This document shows positions 43,201-55,554 of a stretch of DNA of 64,000 bases, piece after piece. Each line of letters opens with the position of its first letter. Position 1 is the first letter of the stretch. The stretch covers positions 124,001-188,000 of the forward strand of contig SKCR01023423.1 in the NCBI GenBank assembly GCA_019454045.1, in the 5' to 3' direction. The notes under the pieces were generated by a model. The model was not told the origin of the DNA. It saw nothing but the letters and a program-made list of their open reading frames with translations, and searched no databases. Position numbers and translations under genes: made by a program. Source of the stretch: Zanthoxylum bungeanum. Its lineage: Eukaryota > Streptophyta > Magnoliopsida > Sapindales > Rutaceae.

Positions 43201-46160
43201 ACATATGATGTCATGCGTAACTTTGTTAACATTAAAAAACTGGGCAGGCACAGTTGCAGCCTCAATTGCTGACATTGATTTTGTGAAAAGAAGACAAGGT
43301 GTTGAGGAGCTTTTTGAGGACGGTACTGTTTCATTCCTGAGCATAGCATCTGTCTGCCATGGATTTAACTCAATCAATTCTTTGACTGTATCTGCGATAT
43401 GCCGGTATGCAGTTTGATGTAACATTTGGCATACTTGCTCCCATATAAATAAATTAAATATTTATGTGTGAATCTTGTTATTTCTTCCTTGATTGATACA
43501 GAATCGTCAGATGCTTTCAGTACCATTTATAGTAATTTAACACTTGTGCCCCAAATTTGAATATTCTTCTCAAAATGTGCTTTAATTTTTTACCTGTTAG
43601 TCACACAACTTCACTTGCAATGTATGTGAGGAAGATGCTGTTAAGTTTAAGACACGAAAATGGAGCTGTTGTCTGCACCTTCTATGGAGATCACACTTCT
43701 AAGGTCAGTTATATGCCTTAAAATAATGTATAATGTAAAATTTTCAATTGGCTGGTGTTTATTATTAGTTATGTCTTGTCTATTGATCAGCAGTAGAATA
43801 TGACATTAATTCCTTATTATTTAGAGGCAAACAATCAGTGTTTTATTGTCTGATTCTTTTTCTGCAAGACCTGGAAATTCAGATACTGTTTCTTTAAGAG
43901 TCTCTTTTTCCAAAAGTTAACCAATTTTAGCTTTTATTTGATGCAAGGTGTTCATTTTTTGGTTTAAACATAGTATAATAAGCTGTACGGCATGCCATGT
44001 ATCTTTTGCCTATCTCCATTTGCCGGGAGATAGTATTTTGGTCATAGTCTACTGGACTAGATTTGATACTACCCTCTTCCAAATTCATGTTCCCAATGCT
44101 TATACTTCTCTAGCTTTGTTTACAGTTCTTGGACTTGAAGGATCTCTTACAAAGAATTTTGGTTCAGTTATTTTCATTGATTTCTTCAAAATCTACCCTG
44201 GTTCCTACATTTTATTGTATAAAAATAAATGCTTTTTTGCCATTTAATATACATTCTTGTATGTCAAAGTTAATTAGTTTCTTGTGTTTGACTATGTATG
44301 GGCCAACGATGTTAGATTTCCTCTTTGATTCCCACTGGATTGGGGTAACTATTTTTTATTTTAATCTTTTATATTTGCTGCAATTTCCTCTTTCAGGTTT
44401 CTTATCGTTATTCAGGTTCCATTGTCTCATTTAACTTGAAGAGGCCGGATGGTTCTTGGTTTGGATACCGTGAAGTTGAGAAGTTGGCTTCTTTATCAGG
44501 AATTCAGTTACGGGTAAACTTGGAAAATAATGTTAAGCATAGATAACCTATTTAATTCTTTTCAAATAGCTAACCGATGTTTATGATAAAAATCATATTT
44601 TCTTTTTCCTTTGCTAAGCCCTAAAAGATAATAATAATATAAAAAAGAAAAGAAAAAAAAAGAACTTATTACTTGTGCATGATTAAAGAAATTCGTAAAC
44701 AGACTTCATCTCCAATGTGTTGCTGACAGGATTTCCTTGCTTTTTGCCTTCTGTGCTTGTGAGACAGGATGCTTCTGCAATCCAGGTGCATGTGCAAAAT
44801 ATCTTGGATTGTCTCACTCTGATCTTCTTTCGAACATCGAGGTATTCTCTAGCTAGTTTCTCGTTTAAGTTACAGTCGCATTGCCGGAATTCATCTATTT
44901 GATTGATTTGGCATTAAATACATCATTGTTGTATTGTTGAGTTCAGGCTGGACATGTTTGCTGGGATGACAATGACATAATACATGGAAAACCAACCGGA
45001 GCTGTTAGGATATCATTTGGTTACATGTCAACGTATGAAGAGGCAAAAGTAAATAGATATTCTTCTATCTTGTGAATTTCGATCAAATTTTTTATTTATA
45101 AATGGGGGGCAAAAGCAAAGAAATTTTTTCTCTTGGTGCTTTATTTTCTGTTTGTCATGTTTATGGAGAGCCAATGAAGGGGATTTATTTCGTTGTGCTG
45201 TACTATTCAAATGGTTACAACATTTGTTGGTTCTTTCTCATTGCCTAGCTGTTTGGTACTTGTATTTTAACAGGATTGATTTTCGGTCTACTTTTTTGAA
45301 TTTATCGTTCTTTATCTGCAGAAATTTATTGATTTCGTACGTAGTTCCTTTGTGTCATTTCCAAGCAAATCTGCAAATGGAAATCTGTTAATGGGGAGCC
45401 ACATCCACTTTTCACCTCAAGGTTAGTATAATATTTTGACTTATGTGATACTTTCTAGGCTATCCAATGCTTTGTTTTTAACCTTTTTTTTCTTTTATTG
45501 TAAGCTTTCTTCCCCTTTAGTCCAATTTTTCGGTATAAGATTTTATTTTGTGCCAGAAAGCGGATAGTTTATGTTTCCATATTACTAGAAGGTCCACAAG
45601 AGAAAATTAGAGTTCACTACATTGACACACTTACCTATATATGTTGAATGTAGAGAAAATTAGAGAAAATTATTTTAACAGGATTTATTTTCGGACTGAG
45701 CAGTACAGGTAAATTTTTGTCATAAGCGAACGTGAATATTAGATCTTTAGTTTATATATGTTGAATGTAGAGAAGTGGTACATCACCACAGCTATAGCAT
45801 CGGACTGAGCAGTATTTTCCCTTTCCGCGTGAATTTGTCAGGTTTGTTACATGATAGAGAATGGCTTCTACAAAGTCAAACTGGTGAATTTCTTACACAG
45901 AAGAAGGTGAATTACTTGGCTTTCTGCAGAGTTGTTTAGTATACTCCCGTTCATGGTTATAATTTTCTCATTATTCCATAGATGGATTCAGTTCTATTAC
46001 GTGCAAGTGCTTTATAAATAACAATACAACTTTCTACTTGATAAAATCTCTTTCGGAAATAGAAAAAATATGTGTAAGATAAAGTCTTAATTCATCCAAA
46101 TTTTGTTTGTAGGTTCCTGAAATGAGCCTCATTAGTACTTATATTGAGAAAATTATTTGT
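40292..46160 (+). pseudogene. ABA3: Molybdenum cofactor sulfurase (ABA3/LOS5), copy B (stop in exon 1, MOSC lost)
   Basis: Exons by homology: 40292-40409, 40529-40627, 40798-40856, 41095-41255, 41498-41661, 42279-42405, 42625-42727, 42865-42910, 43134-43172, 43247-43404, 43601-43703, 44397-44513, 44764-44841, 44947-45048, 45322-45421, with remnants at 45842-45906 (GLLHDREW) and 46113-46160 (VPEMSLI). The NifS-like domain is nearly complete: the PLP lysine in FVVMSFYK and the persulfide-type cysteine in GCFCNPGAC (exon 13). Codon 34 is TAG (40391-40393) where copy A has ATC. The exon between 45422 and 45842 is unrecognisable, and the MOSC domain after 46160 is missing. A 48-bp tandem duplication copies the exon 8 splice acceptor. 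Confidence 0.92.
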
Positions 46161-46289
46161 AATGTGATATGGGCGTCTACATATATTCTCATGTATTTGT
46201 TTTAGTCGAAGTATTATACTGAAAGTCATTACATAATAATTATTTGTAAATCATTAGATACGAAGTTCATGGTTATTCAGACGATGTCA

Positions 46290-46500
46290 ACTTATGGTTT
46301 AGCAAAGCCATTGGTCGACCTTGCTCTTTACTCCAATGTTTTGGCCCCAAATTTCGTGTTTGCTTGAGCAAAAGCGGAGGTGCAGGCATGTGCAGAGATT
46401 TGGATGACAATTTAATTGTTTAAAATAATTAAATTCCTCGTAATCGAAAAAATGATACCCCAAACATGTGTGATCGGATCGGACTTTGAACAAGCAAGTG
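46290..46500 (-). pseudogene. Relic C-JID fragment of a further TNL gene
   Basis: The minus strand reads FKVRSDHTCLGYHFFDYEEFNYFKQLNC, split here as SDHTCLGYHFF and EEFNYFKQLNC, matching the C-JID region of TNL-B (SDHIYLGYHFF, KEFNDFKQLSC). The rest of the domain is gone. It lies between ABA3-B and TNL-B, as the relic at 20620-20810 does in unit A. Confidence 0.65.
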
Positions 46501-47173
46501 TAACTAGTATTAATAACTTATGATTATGACATATTTATTTCATAAAAAAGAAAATAATAGTTTATATCTATCATGTTTTATAATAGATTTAATCATGGCA
46601 CAGATCTATCATGATGTAAAAATGACGTTATTTTACTTATGATATTTTTCTATTATCTTAAAATTAAACAATTAAATACATACAAATATTTGTTATGATT
46701 AGATGACAGTCTTATTTATAATAAAAATATGTCATAATATGTCATGAGAGAAGTCATTTTATGATATAAAAATATTATTATTTTATAATTCACTTCATGA
46801 ATTTTCTGTCATAAAAATAGTGTCATCTATTTTCATTTTTTTTTAGTAGCGTTTTGAATTGTATCAACGAGTTGTCCTCCTTTTATTTTTTTTTTAAAAA
46901 AAAAATCAAGGCGAAAAATAATTAAATTTTTGTTCCATTATATTAAAATACCGTTTTTTTCATCAAGGAAACTCTGGTGCTGATAAAATTGCTAATATAG
47001 AGTACAATAATTTTATGCTAAATTGAAGAAAAAGTTGAAGAATTGAAAGATGAACAACATGCGGCAGCATATATATACACATATATGGAGTAGAGGTGAC
47101 AGAAAAGGAAATTCATATATAACTGAAAGAATTGGAAAAAGCATTTCCAAAAGAAAAAAAATAGAAGTTCTAA
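46501..47173. other. Intergenic, AT-rich, MITE-like end shared with unit A
   Basis: It aligns with 21134-21840. Bases 46590-46855 carry the same ATGTCATAA motifs ending TTTTTTTAGTAGCG. The remainder is the 3' flank of TNL-B. No gene is seen. Confidence 0.45.
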
Positions 47174-50100
47174 TTAATTTAAATAAATGTCTTCCCGAAT
47201 TTTCAATCTTTTGGGATGGGGCTCCTCTTCTTCTTTGTTACAATTGAAATAATCTTCTGAAATATAAAAGAAATGGATCCCACATTTTTTCACCCACAAA
47301 TCATCCGAAGGTTTTAAAGATTTAAATTGCATACAACAGATGTGAAATCTATCAGGAAGGCAACTTAATTGTTTAAAATCATTAAATTCCTTGTCATCGA
47401 AGAAATGATACCCCAAATATATGTGATCGGACTTTGAACTGACACGTTTCTCATACCACATCTTGAAGTCCATACGATCTGCATCATTAGATTCGAATTT
47501 GAATTGACAGTGCACAGAAAGCCATGTGCCACGGACATGATGATGGGGTTGAAAAGCAAGAACAGCGCTAAAAGCAAAGCCGATTACTTTGTTATTATTC
47601 GACAAATCTGGTACTGTCCCCTTCAAGCTTACAGAAGATCCCATGCTTTGATACCTAAACCAACTTGGAATTTCATTCCCAGGTAAAATTACATAACCTC
47701 TACTTCCTTCATAACATACCTGTACACCATAAAATTCATAATTTTAAAAAAAATATTTTACAAAAAGAGAGAGTTAAAGATACACACCTTCTTCCCTACA
47801 TGTTTCCAACGTGCAGTTGCCTTAAGATGAATATTTTGCAGAGCATCTTTGCAAATCTCATTGCCATCCAACTTAAAATTCTCGCTCAGGTTAATATACT
47901 CTTGTTCAGGATATTCATTACTTGAGAATAGAGCTAGTACTGATTCCAGCGACGTGCATAGATCTGCACTCAAATAAAGTAGATTGAGTGGAAGCTTTAG
48001 TATGGACTGAAGCCTCTCACAATTCCTTAAGGAGAGGTCTTTCAATTTAGTAAGTTGTATGACGCTTTCTGGTAGTCTCTCAAATTCATTGTTGTCTAGA
48101 AACAAATTCTGTAGTGAGACTAACTGGCCAAAACTTTCAGGGAACTCTGTGATGCCGCAGTCAGTTAGATCTAATGATATTATACTATGCAAGCCTAATG
48201 AGCGAAGGTTATGCCATCTAAATTTCCAAGTTCCACCAGCATACAAATCTTCTAAATTTCCAAGTTCGTCAGGCAATCTCTGAAGATTTGAACAACCATT
48301 CACAGCAAGCGTTTTTAGAGATTTCAATTTACCTAGGTTGCTTGGGAGACTTTTAAGACTTCTACAATATCCAAGTCTCAAAGTTGAAAGCCTAGATAGA
48401 CAATCGATGGATGAGGACAGTTCTTCAATTGCAGTTTCACCTAAATACATACTTTCTATATTACCATATGAGAACTCTGGAAGCCTCTTTAATTTTGAGC
48501 AGCCCCAAAGATTAAGCTCTTTAAGAGATTCCAAATTGGTTATAGCTGGAATACTTTTCAGGTTTTTGCAACCACTTAGATTCAGAGTAACTAGCTTGTT
48601 CAGATGTGGAGTCAAGGATGGGTTTGGAATTCTGGTAAAGAACTTCTTACAAGCAGCCATGATTATCTGGTTTAAATTACCATGATGCTGCAAAGATAAA
48701 TCATTAGTATTAATTTAAGATATTTAAACTTTATTATTAATATTAAAACAATGCATAAATATTAAAATATATATACATACCTGGACATCCTTCCAGAGTT
48801 GTTCAATATTACTATGAGGCATTTCAAGTGAAACAAGTTTATCCAGAGGAATATTTGAAGGCAATGATTTTAATGGATATCCATGCCAGTGAAGATACCT
48901 CACTTCAGCAAATCCAATGCCTCGAAAATATGACACCTTACATTTATTCCCTCCATTTCTGATTGAGCTATATAATTTCAGAAATCTCAATTTAGGCATC
49001 TTTGAGAAAGTATCAGGGTTTAAACATATCTCTTTATCAACTTTACCCATATCCAAACATATGCCTTCAATTGCTTCAGTCCCCTGTTAATAATTAAATG
49101 GCCATAAAGTTAAAATAAAAATTTTAAAATTGAGGATGATAGTTACTATTAGGCCGTCAAACTCCTTATTGACATAAGAAGAAACATAATCATACAATTA
49201 ATATTATATATATAAATTACTATTTCCAAAACTATAATCTATGACAAAATGCTTACCTTGTTAAATTTCAAAACTTTGATAACATCCTCATGATCCCACA
49301 ACCGACTGCGTTTTTCTGGATCTTCACTAAATTCTTGCCTAACAATTTCCCTACCCATTTCTTGTAGTAGATCATGCATTGTTATTTTGTTATCTTCTTT
49401 GATAACAAGAGACTTGTCAACAAGAACACTTATTCCTATTTCTGCGTAGAAACCGCTTTCATTAAGGAATTTCATTACAAAGCATTCATCTCCACCATTC
49501 AAATAACAAGCAACATCTAAGAAAATATTCTTTTCTTGATTGTCCAAATCATCATAGCTTATTTTTAGCACATTCTGTATTTTCGGATTGGGAATTTTTT
49601 CTAGTTTGTTTATTGCACTTTCCCATACTTCTTTTTCCCTTTTAAATAGAAACTGACCCGAAACTTTAAGAGCTAAAGGAACACCTTTTGAATACTTTAT
49701 TACCTTATTTGAATGTTCCTCATAACCTGTCTCCGGATGGTTTTGTTTGAAGGCATGTCGACTAAAAAGCTCAAGGGCATGATGATACCCTAATGCCTTC
49801 ACCTCATATATTTTTTCCACTCCACAATTTCTAAGCACATCTTTATTTCTTGTGGTTATTATGATTCGACTTTGAGGCATAAACTGATCATCAGAGCTTC
49901 CAATTACGGATTCTATTTGGTTCAAACAAGTCACATCATCCAGAACAATCAGAACCTTTTTATGGCAGAGCCTTGTAAAAATGAGGTGATCAATATCACG
50001 AATCACATTTTCATCTCTCCATAATTGTGATACAAGTTTCTGTTGTAAGTAAGATAATCCTCCTGGACGTTGGAATTCTTCTCTGACATTTTGAAGGAAA

Positions 50101-51723
50101 CAAAACCTTCAAAATTATTAGAGATTCTGTCAAAAATAGCTCTTGCAATTGTAGTCTTGCCTATGCCACCAATGCCCCAAATCCCCAAGTGTAAGCGTCT
50201 TTCGCATCACTACCTAATGCTAACAGAGATTCAATTTCCCAAACTGTTGACTCTACTCCAACCAGTTGGCCTTTGTTATCACGTCGAAAAACTTTAGCTA
50301 GTCTCTTCATAATGTGATTAACTACTTCCTTTATAAGTTCCGATTCGAGCCTAACAAATATAAAAAAGTAGCATTATGTTCCAAAAGGATCTAAAAACAT
50401 GACAAGATGCATTCCTAATAAAAACACATAAATAATGATATAGCACGTTTGAGAATATCATAAAATAAATTTTATAATGTGATGTGAATATACATATATT
50501 ATTGGTGAATATATCAAAAATGTGAGTTTGAGAAGCAGAAAACTATTCAAATTTTGATTTTTGAAAAACTATTTTATAATTCTAAAAATATCCTCATACA
50601 ACGTTCTCTCGGTTCATCAAATACTCTAGTCACAACCCTTATACAATTGTATCCTTTAATATAATCTAAAATTACCCACAAGTAATTATATGGCTCTAAT
50701 GCCTAAGGATATGGAATCCTTAAATAACAATAAAATCAAAAAATTTGAGACTTGTTAATCATTCTCGACCCAATTTTACCATTCAAGATAATTCTAAGAC
50801 TAACCTCAAATAACTTACATAAGGATCCGATCGACTATGGTTGTCATATGATCTAAACCTAATAGATAGTTATAAACTCAGCAAATTTTACTTCATTTTG
50901 AACAATTAGGATCAAACCTGGAGAATAATCAGCACCGCTTAAAGCTAGTTAATTTCAGGATTCCAATTTAATTTTTTTTTTTTTTTAAATTCTTCTTATC
51001 ATTTTAATAAAACAAACAAACGGACTCAACACATCTCATATATTTAGGAAAGCTCAAATCTTTTCAATGCCACCGTAGTAACCTACAGACCATTTAATCA
51101 TATTCTTATGCAACTTAATGTGCAAGGGATGAATTTATGCAAATAAAGACATATGCATGGCAGTACTACAGCAAGCACAAAATCGCATTATGGGTGTACG
51201 GTAACTTTATAAATGACAATGATATGAGAAATTAAAATAAAATTAACCTGATGTTATGAGAATCAAAGCCAGACAAATTGGCAGCTTCCGTCAAAGCAGT
51301 CCTCCATATTTGCATCTTTTCTGGTCCCCATCGATGCTCAAGCTTCGAAAATAGATCCCCAAAAATCCCGGTTTGCTTTCTCACATGTGATGGATCAACG
51401 CCATAAAAAACAGGTATCACAATCTGTCCATGTTGATTCTTGCATTCAAATATTTTAACAAGTTCATCGAGACACCACCTGGAAGAGGCATACCCTTCAG
51501 AAAATATGATAAGTGAAATGGTTGATGCTTCGATTGTGTCCAAAAGAGACTTTGAAATTTCATTTCCACGAGGAAGATGGTCATCAATGAAAGTTTCAAT
51601 ATTTTTCTGGCGCAAAGCTTCATAAAGATGACTGGTAAACTTGTTACGGGTCTCCTCTCCTCTGAAACTAGAAAAAACATCATGCATGTTTCGAGGATGA
51701 GAAGAAGAAGAAGAAGAAGCCAT
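47174..51723 (-). pseudogene. TIR-NBS-LRR-C-JID resistance gene, copy B (frameshifted P-loop)
   Basis: Exon 1 (51248-51723) is TIR, with DVFSSFRGEETR (Leu to Ser relative to copy A). Exon 2 (49257-50350) is NB-ARC: GIGGIGKTT, VLIVLDDV, SRIIITTRN, GVPLALKV and ITMHDLLQEMG. Exon 3 (48781-49083) and exon 4 (47788-48687) are LRRs. Exon 5 (47174-47719) is the C-JID domain ending at a stop. Two 1-bp deletions in exon 2, near 50190 and 50105, lie either side of the P-loop; without them exon 2 would be open. The C-JID exon has four extra residues (TVPDLS region) relative to A. It is structurally complete and less damaged than copy A, so sequencing error at the two indels should be excluded. Confidence 0.9.
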
Positions 51724-52159
51724 AACAGAAACAATTCAATTGATTAGAGTTTTCTATCAGAAAATTTGATCATAATAATAACATGACCATTGGGATATAC
51801 GCTTTTATTAATTTCTTGAATTTCAGGAAGTTTCCTCGTAATTTAATGCTCTCTCTCTCTCTCTCTGTTTCTCACATATCCCACAGTAATATCATAATTT
51901 ATACATAAAAAATCTTAGAATTTAAGTTATCTTTCAAAATTCACAAGAGAAAGTGTCCAATGGAGACAACTTTAATCAGAAAATTTAATCATAATAATAT
52001 ATATTATGACCAGTGGGGTATAGATGCTTTAAGGAAGTTTCCTTGTAATTTCATTTGGGCAGAAAGTAATGACCAGAAGGAAAAGACAGAATATATACAT
52101 GGCTCCCACAGTTGACTGACTTTTTCACATACTTTATATATTTTTGGAATTGTTTGGAA
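51724..52159 (-). promoter_or_regulatory. TNL-B upstream region
   Basis: It shares the ATCAGAAAATTTGATCATAA segment and its second copy with TNL-A. It has a CT microsatellite at 51849-51867 that is absent from A. A TTGACTGACTTTTT block near 52114 matches unit A. The homology with unit A ends near 52140. Confidence 0.4.
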
Positions 52160-52305
52160 TTTTACCGACAAATCATCATTTTCTGATTTAAATGGAATAG
52201 ATAAAACTCCCGACTGTCCCAGGTTTTTATAAAAAAACACATTCTGTATATTCGAACTGAGGACTTGAAGGTCAGATCTTAAACACTAGATCACTTCTCT
52301 AGGAT
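52160..52305 (-). repeat. SINE-like short repeat, copy 3
   Basis: On the minus strand it has GTGATCTAGTGTTTAAG (A-box-like region), CAGTTCGAATATA (B-box-like, 52248-52260), TTTATAAAAACCTGGGAC, and GATGATTTGTCGGT near the end. The best-preserved Pol III-like boxes of the four copies are here. Confidence 0.55.
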
Positions 52306-52743
52306 TAAAAAAAAATGATTTTTTATTATAAATAATTAAAATAAATAGAAAACAAATAGACCAAAGTAAGCTTTTGTCATTGATTATTTATTACACAAAA
52401 AAAAAAAAAACACATTCCTCAATACTCTCATATTGCATTTGGAAAGCACTCAACACTCTTGGGACATGATAAAGTGTTGAATGGCTACTATTATTATATG
52501 CTTTTAAATTTTTTAATCCTTAAAATTTGAATAATTTATCTATCTATTTAAGTTTTATATTTTCCAAAATCACTTAAAAAATCTTTGTTATATATCAATT
52601 TTATTAAAATTTATTTTTCTTAAAAATTATATATAGAGACAAAATTATGAATGATTTGAATAAAAATTTTAAAATATTAAAATTAATTAAATAAATCTAT
52701 CAAGTAAAAAGATTTACTTTAATCTTACACTGTTTTTGACAAA
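52306..52743. other. Intergenic, AT-rich, nothing recognised
   Basis: This AT-rich DNA with A-runs (near 52395) has no coding signal or repeat that I can name. Confidence 0.5.
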
Positions 52744-52748
52744 ATTTC

Positions 52749-54723
52749 TGTCACGACCCCCTCCCTAGAGCGGGCCCAACCCTAGGAAGAGGTCCGCCAA
52801 TTCACTTTAGCTCGAGCACCTATATGTCACACAATTGAACCAAAAGTTCGCAAGAAATATAATATCCCATAAAAATGCAATCAAATAATTCCAAATAAGC
52901 GTTTACACCGAAGTGTCTGAAAACATGAAATCATCCTAAATGTCCTATCTCAAAAAGCCAAAAGAAATGTTTGGACCAACCCGACTGACGGCTGTGGCAA
53001 ACGAGTCAAATCCTAGTACTGATACTGCTACTGATGTGATGGCGAACTACCTGGGATGTTTGGGAAATTGGGGGGTGAGCTTAAAGAGCTCAGTAAGTAA
53101 AAACACTCATACTCTCAACATGACCTCACCAGCAAAATATATATATATAACAGTGGATATATGAAAATAAATAGTTAATATATATAACAGGTAACTCAGG
53201 CAAAACATACTCATAACAACACAATCTCAAACAAGCAAGGTTTGCTATCCGGATTCGGTATAATAATGGATTAAAACCATTGGGAGAGTCCCTCTCTTAC
53301 CCCCAAGGTTTCCCACCATATTATCTCGCATAAATGTGCAAGATGGGGATTGAACCACACGCCTCTGCTAATCTCGCATAAACTCGCATAATCTCGCATA
53401 TCCGACCATTATCATACTAAATCCGGAAGCACAACAACCATCTCATACAGCATCCAATACAACACATCTCATCGCATTTCATCCATCACATCATCTCAAC
53501 GTCACACAATACTCAAATACTTCAATTCATATTACAAGCATACAATTTATACTCAGAAGTTATATCACAATTTACGTTCTCATGCTATCAATTATTCAAT
53601 TTACCAACAATACATGTATAAATATATTTATATTATATTACATAAACTCACATATCAAACATCAATCAACAAACATTTATGTTAAGAGAATCATCATGCT
53701 TTGTACTTACCTCAATCCACGCAAAACTCTATATCTATATGTCCTCGGTAAAATCTGGAAAAAGTGTAAAATTACGATCAGGTCCCTATATTTTTCTAAA
53801 ATTACGATTTTACCCCTAAACTTTCCAAATTTGCAATTTAACCCCAATACTCTCCAATATTATCAATTTAGTCCTAAAACTTCCAATTATCTCATAATAT
53901 TCACTACAAATCAGAATTTACTTATTTAGGTCTCTAAACATGCCAATTACGAATAAGTCTAAAATTCTCCAAATATTACAAATAACACCCCTAAGACTGT
54001 AAAATATAACGTACCGCGCTCCAACGACTTCTGAATTTCAGAACGAGGTGGTCCACGGACAGTACACGTCACGAGGATCACAACGGCAGTGGTGGTAATG
54101 GCAGATACTCGACGATCACCGACGAACAACCGAACAACATTAACTCTCGTTCTGGGCTCGTTTTACGACAACCGAAGGTCCGAATTGGGCAAACGAAGTG
54201 TCTAACCCGCATATCTCGATGAGACGAAGATTCTGGTCCTGGAGGTGTCGATCACGCACAGTGGCGCGTGGGGCGCGTGGACCGACGGCGAGGTAGCGCG
54301 TGGAGGCGCGTGAGGAGGAACTACGGTGGCGGTCCGGCGGCGTTGGGTTCGTCTCGTCGAGAGGATTCTCCAGATATGCTCACTTGTCGGAAACGATGAC
54401 CGGACGACGTCGAACGATCCCTTTCTCTCTTCTGTCAAACTTTCTCTCTCTAAACTGTTTGAGTTTCTCTCACTACGGATCTATTTTCTCTCTCTAATTG
54501 TCTCCTGATCACTGGAAATACAATATACTGATCACTCTTAATTGATTCTCACCAAGCACACACACACTAAAGGGAATTACTAAGGGGTCGTTTTTATTTA
54601 TATAAGAAAAGAATGTAGTGGTGTTATCAAATTAGGAGTAGTGGTTAGTGGGTAACAAGAAGATATGGAATGGGTAGTTTAAATTCAAATAAAAATAAAC
54701 TTCTCAAGGGATAAGGTATCACA
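52749..54723 (-). mobile_element. Solo LTR-3 (1975 bp)
   Basis: It starts TGTCACGACC and ends GGTATCACA, with a perfect 5-bp target duplication ATTTC (52744-52748 and 54724-54728). No internal domains or repeated ends are present. On the minus strand it would begin TGTGATACC and end GGTCGTGACA. A TATA-like TATATAAATA lies about 120 bp inside on the minus strand (54595-54606), which favours minus orientation. The family is probably Gypsy by its end sequence, a weak inference. The GC-rich section at 54050-54400 encodes nothing convincing. Confidence 0.88.
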
Positions 54724-54728
54724 ATTTC

Positions 54729-55234
54729 ATCATATTGTCTACTTTTCTAAAGCCAAGACCGATTATAGACGGAGCAGACATATTCTTCTTCTTCTTTTTT
54801 TAATCCCCATGGAACACACTTCAACCACAATCTGATTTTCCATACCTCTTCTCTTCTCGACTACTCCATACCCTTTCTAAGTAGCCCAGAGCCTTCGTAA
54901 AAGGCTTACTCATCATTGCTCTCGTCATCTGCTTCTAAGCCAGACAGTAATCTACCATCGGCTGTCTTAAATTCTTACAAGAATCATATTTTTTGGATTA
55001 CAACTCAAGATCTCAATGTGAAATCTCGAATCCTGCACCATCAAATCACGTCCCTTTATGTTAACTTTATACAAAATTCATAATATTTTATTATTCCTTA
55101 AAATTAATACTATCACATAAAATAAATTTCTAAATTTTATTTGTTGGTAAAGTTTTAATATCAAGTAAATAACACGGTATTATAAAAATGTAAGTGGTAA
55201 ATGATAACGGCCCCAAGAGATATGATTCGGTGAC
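54729..55234. other. Intergenic, nothing recognised
   Basis: A TCTTCTTCTTCTTTTT run near 54784 and AT-rich DNA are all I see; there is no gene. Confidence 0.45.
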
Positions 55235-55360
55235 AAATGATTTAGGATTTGATTATTAGGTCTTAGATTCGAGTCCATGGAGTATATTTTTTGTAAGAGT
55301 TTAGGGTGGTCGGGAATTTTACTTGCTCCGTTTAAATTCGGGTTAGATGATTTGACGGTT
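55235..55360 (+). repeat. SINE-like short repeat, copy 4
   Basis: In order: AAATGATTTAGGATTTG, a B-box-like AGATTCGAGTCCATGG (55265-55280), TTTTTGTAAGAGTTTAGG, GTCGGGAATTTTACTTG and GATGATTTGACGG. It aligns with the copies at 14945, 39745 and 52160. Confidence 0.55.
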
Positions 55361-55554
55361 TCTAACATTAAATGGTAAATGATAACTAAAGAATAATGCA
55401 TAATAAAATGTTTTGATCATAATTTAGACTGTTCGTGGTTGATGAAGTGAAACTGATGTTGTATTTGAAATTTCGGGGGTGTTTTTGTTAATTAAAATTT
55501 CATATATGCTGAGCTTATAATTTATTTAATTTCCTCTTCATTGACAATTTGACA

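Larger units (their letters stand above)
35480..52140. repeat. Segmental duplication, unit B (S8H - ABA3 - TNL)
   Basis: It is collinear with unit A from S8H intron 1 onwards, in direct orientation. It lacks S8H exon 1 and upstream DNA. The insertions confined to B are the TRIM at 35538-36732 and a short unexplained segment at 39090-39250. It keeps ABA3 exons 9-15, which unit A lost. Confidence 0.9.

Noticed and set aside
47174..51723. TNL-B as an intact gene
   Set aside because: Two 1-bp deletions around the P-loop break exon 2 relative to copy A. All other exons look good, so resequencing of about 50100-50200 would be decisive.
54202..54508. Small frames in the GC-rich part of solo LTR-3
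   Set aside because: They overlap on opposite strands, have no recognisable domain and lie within an LTR.
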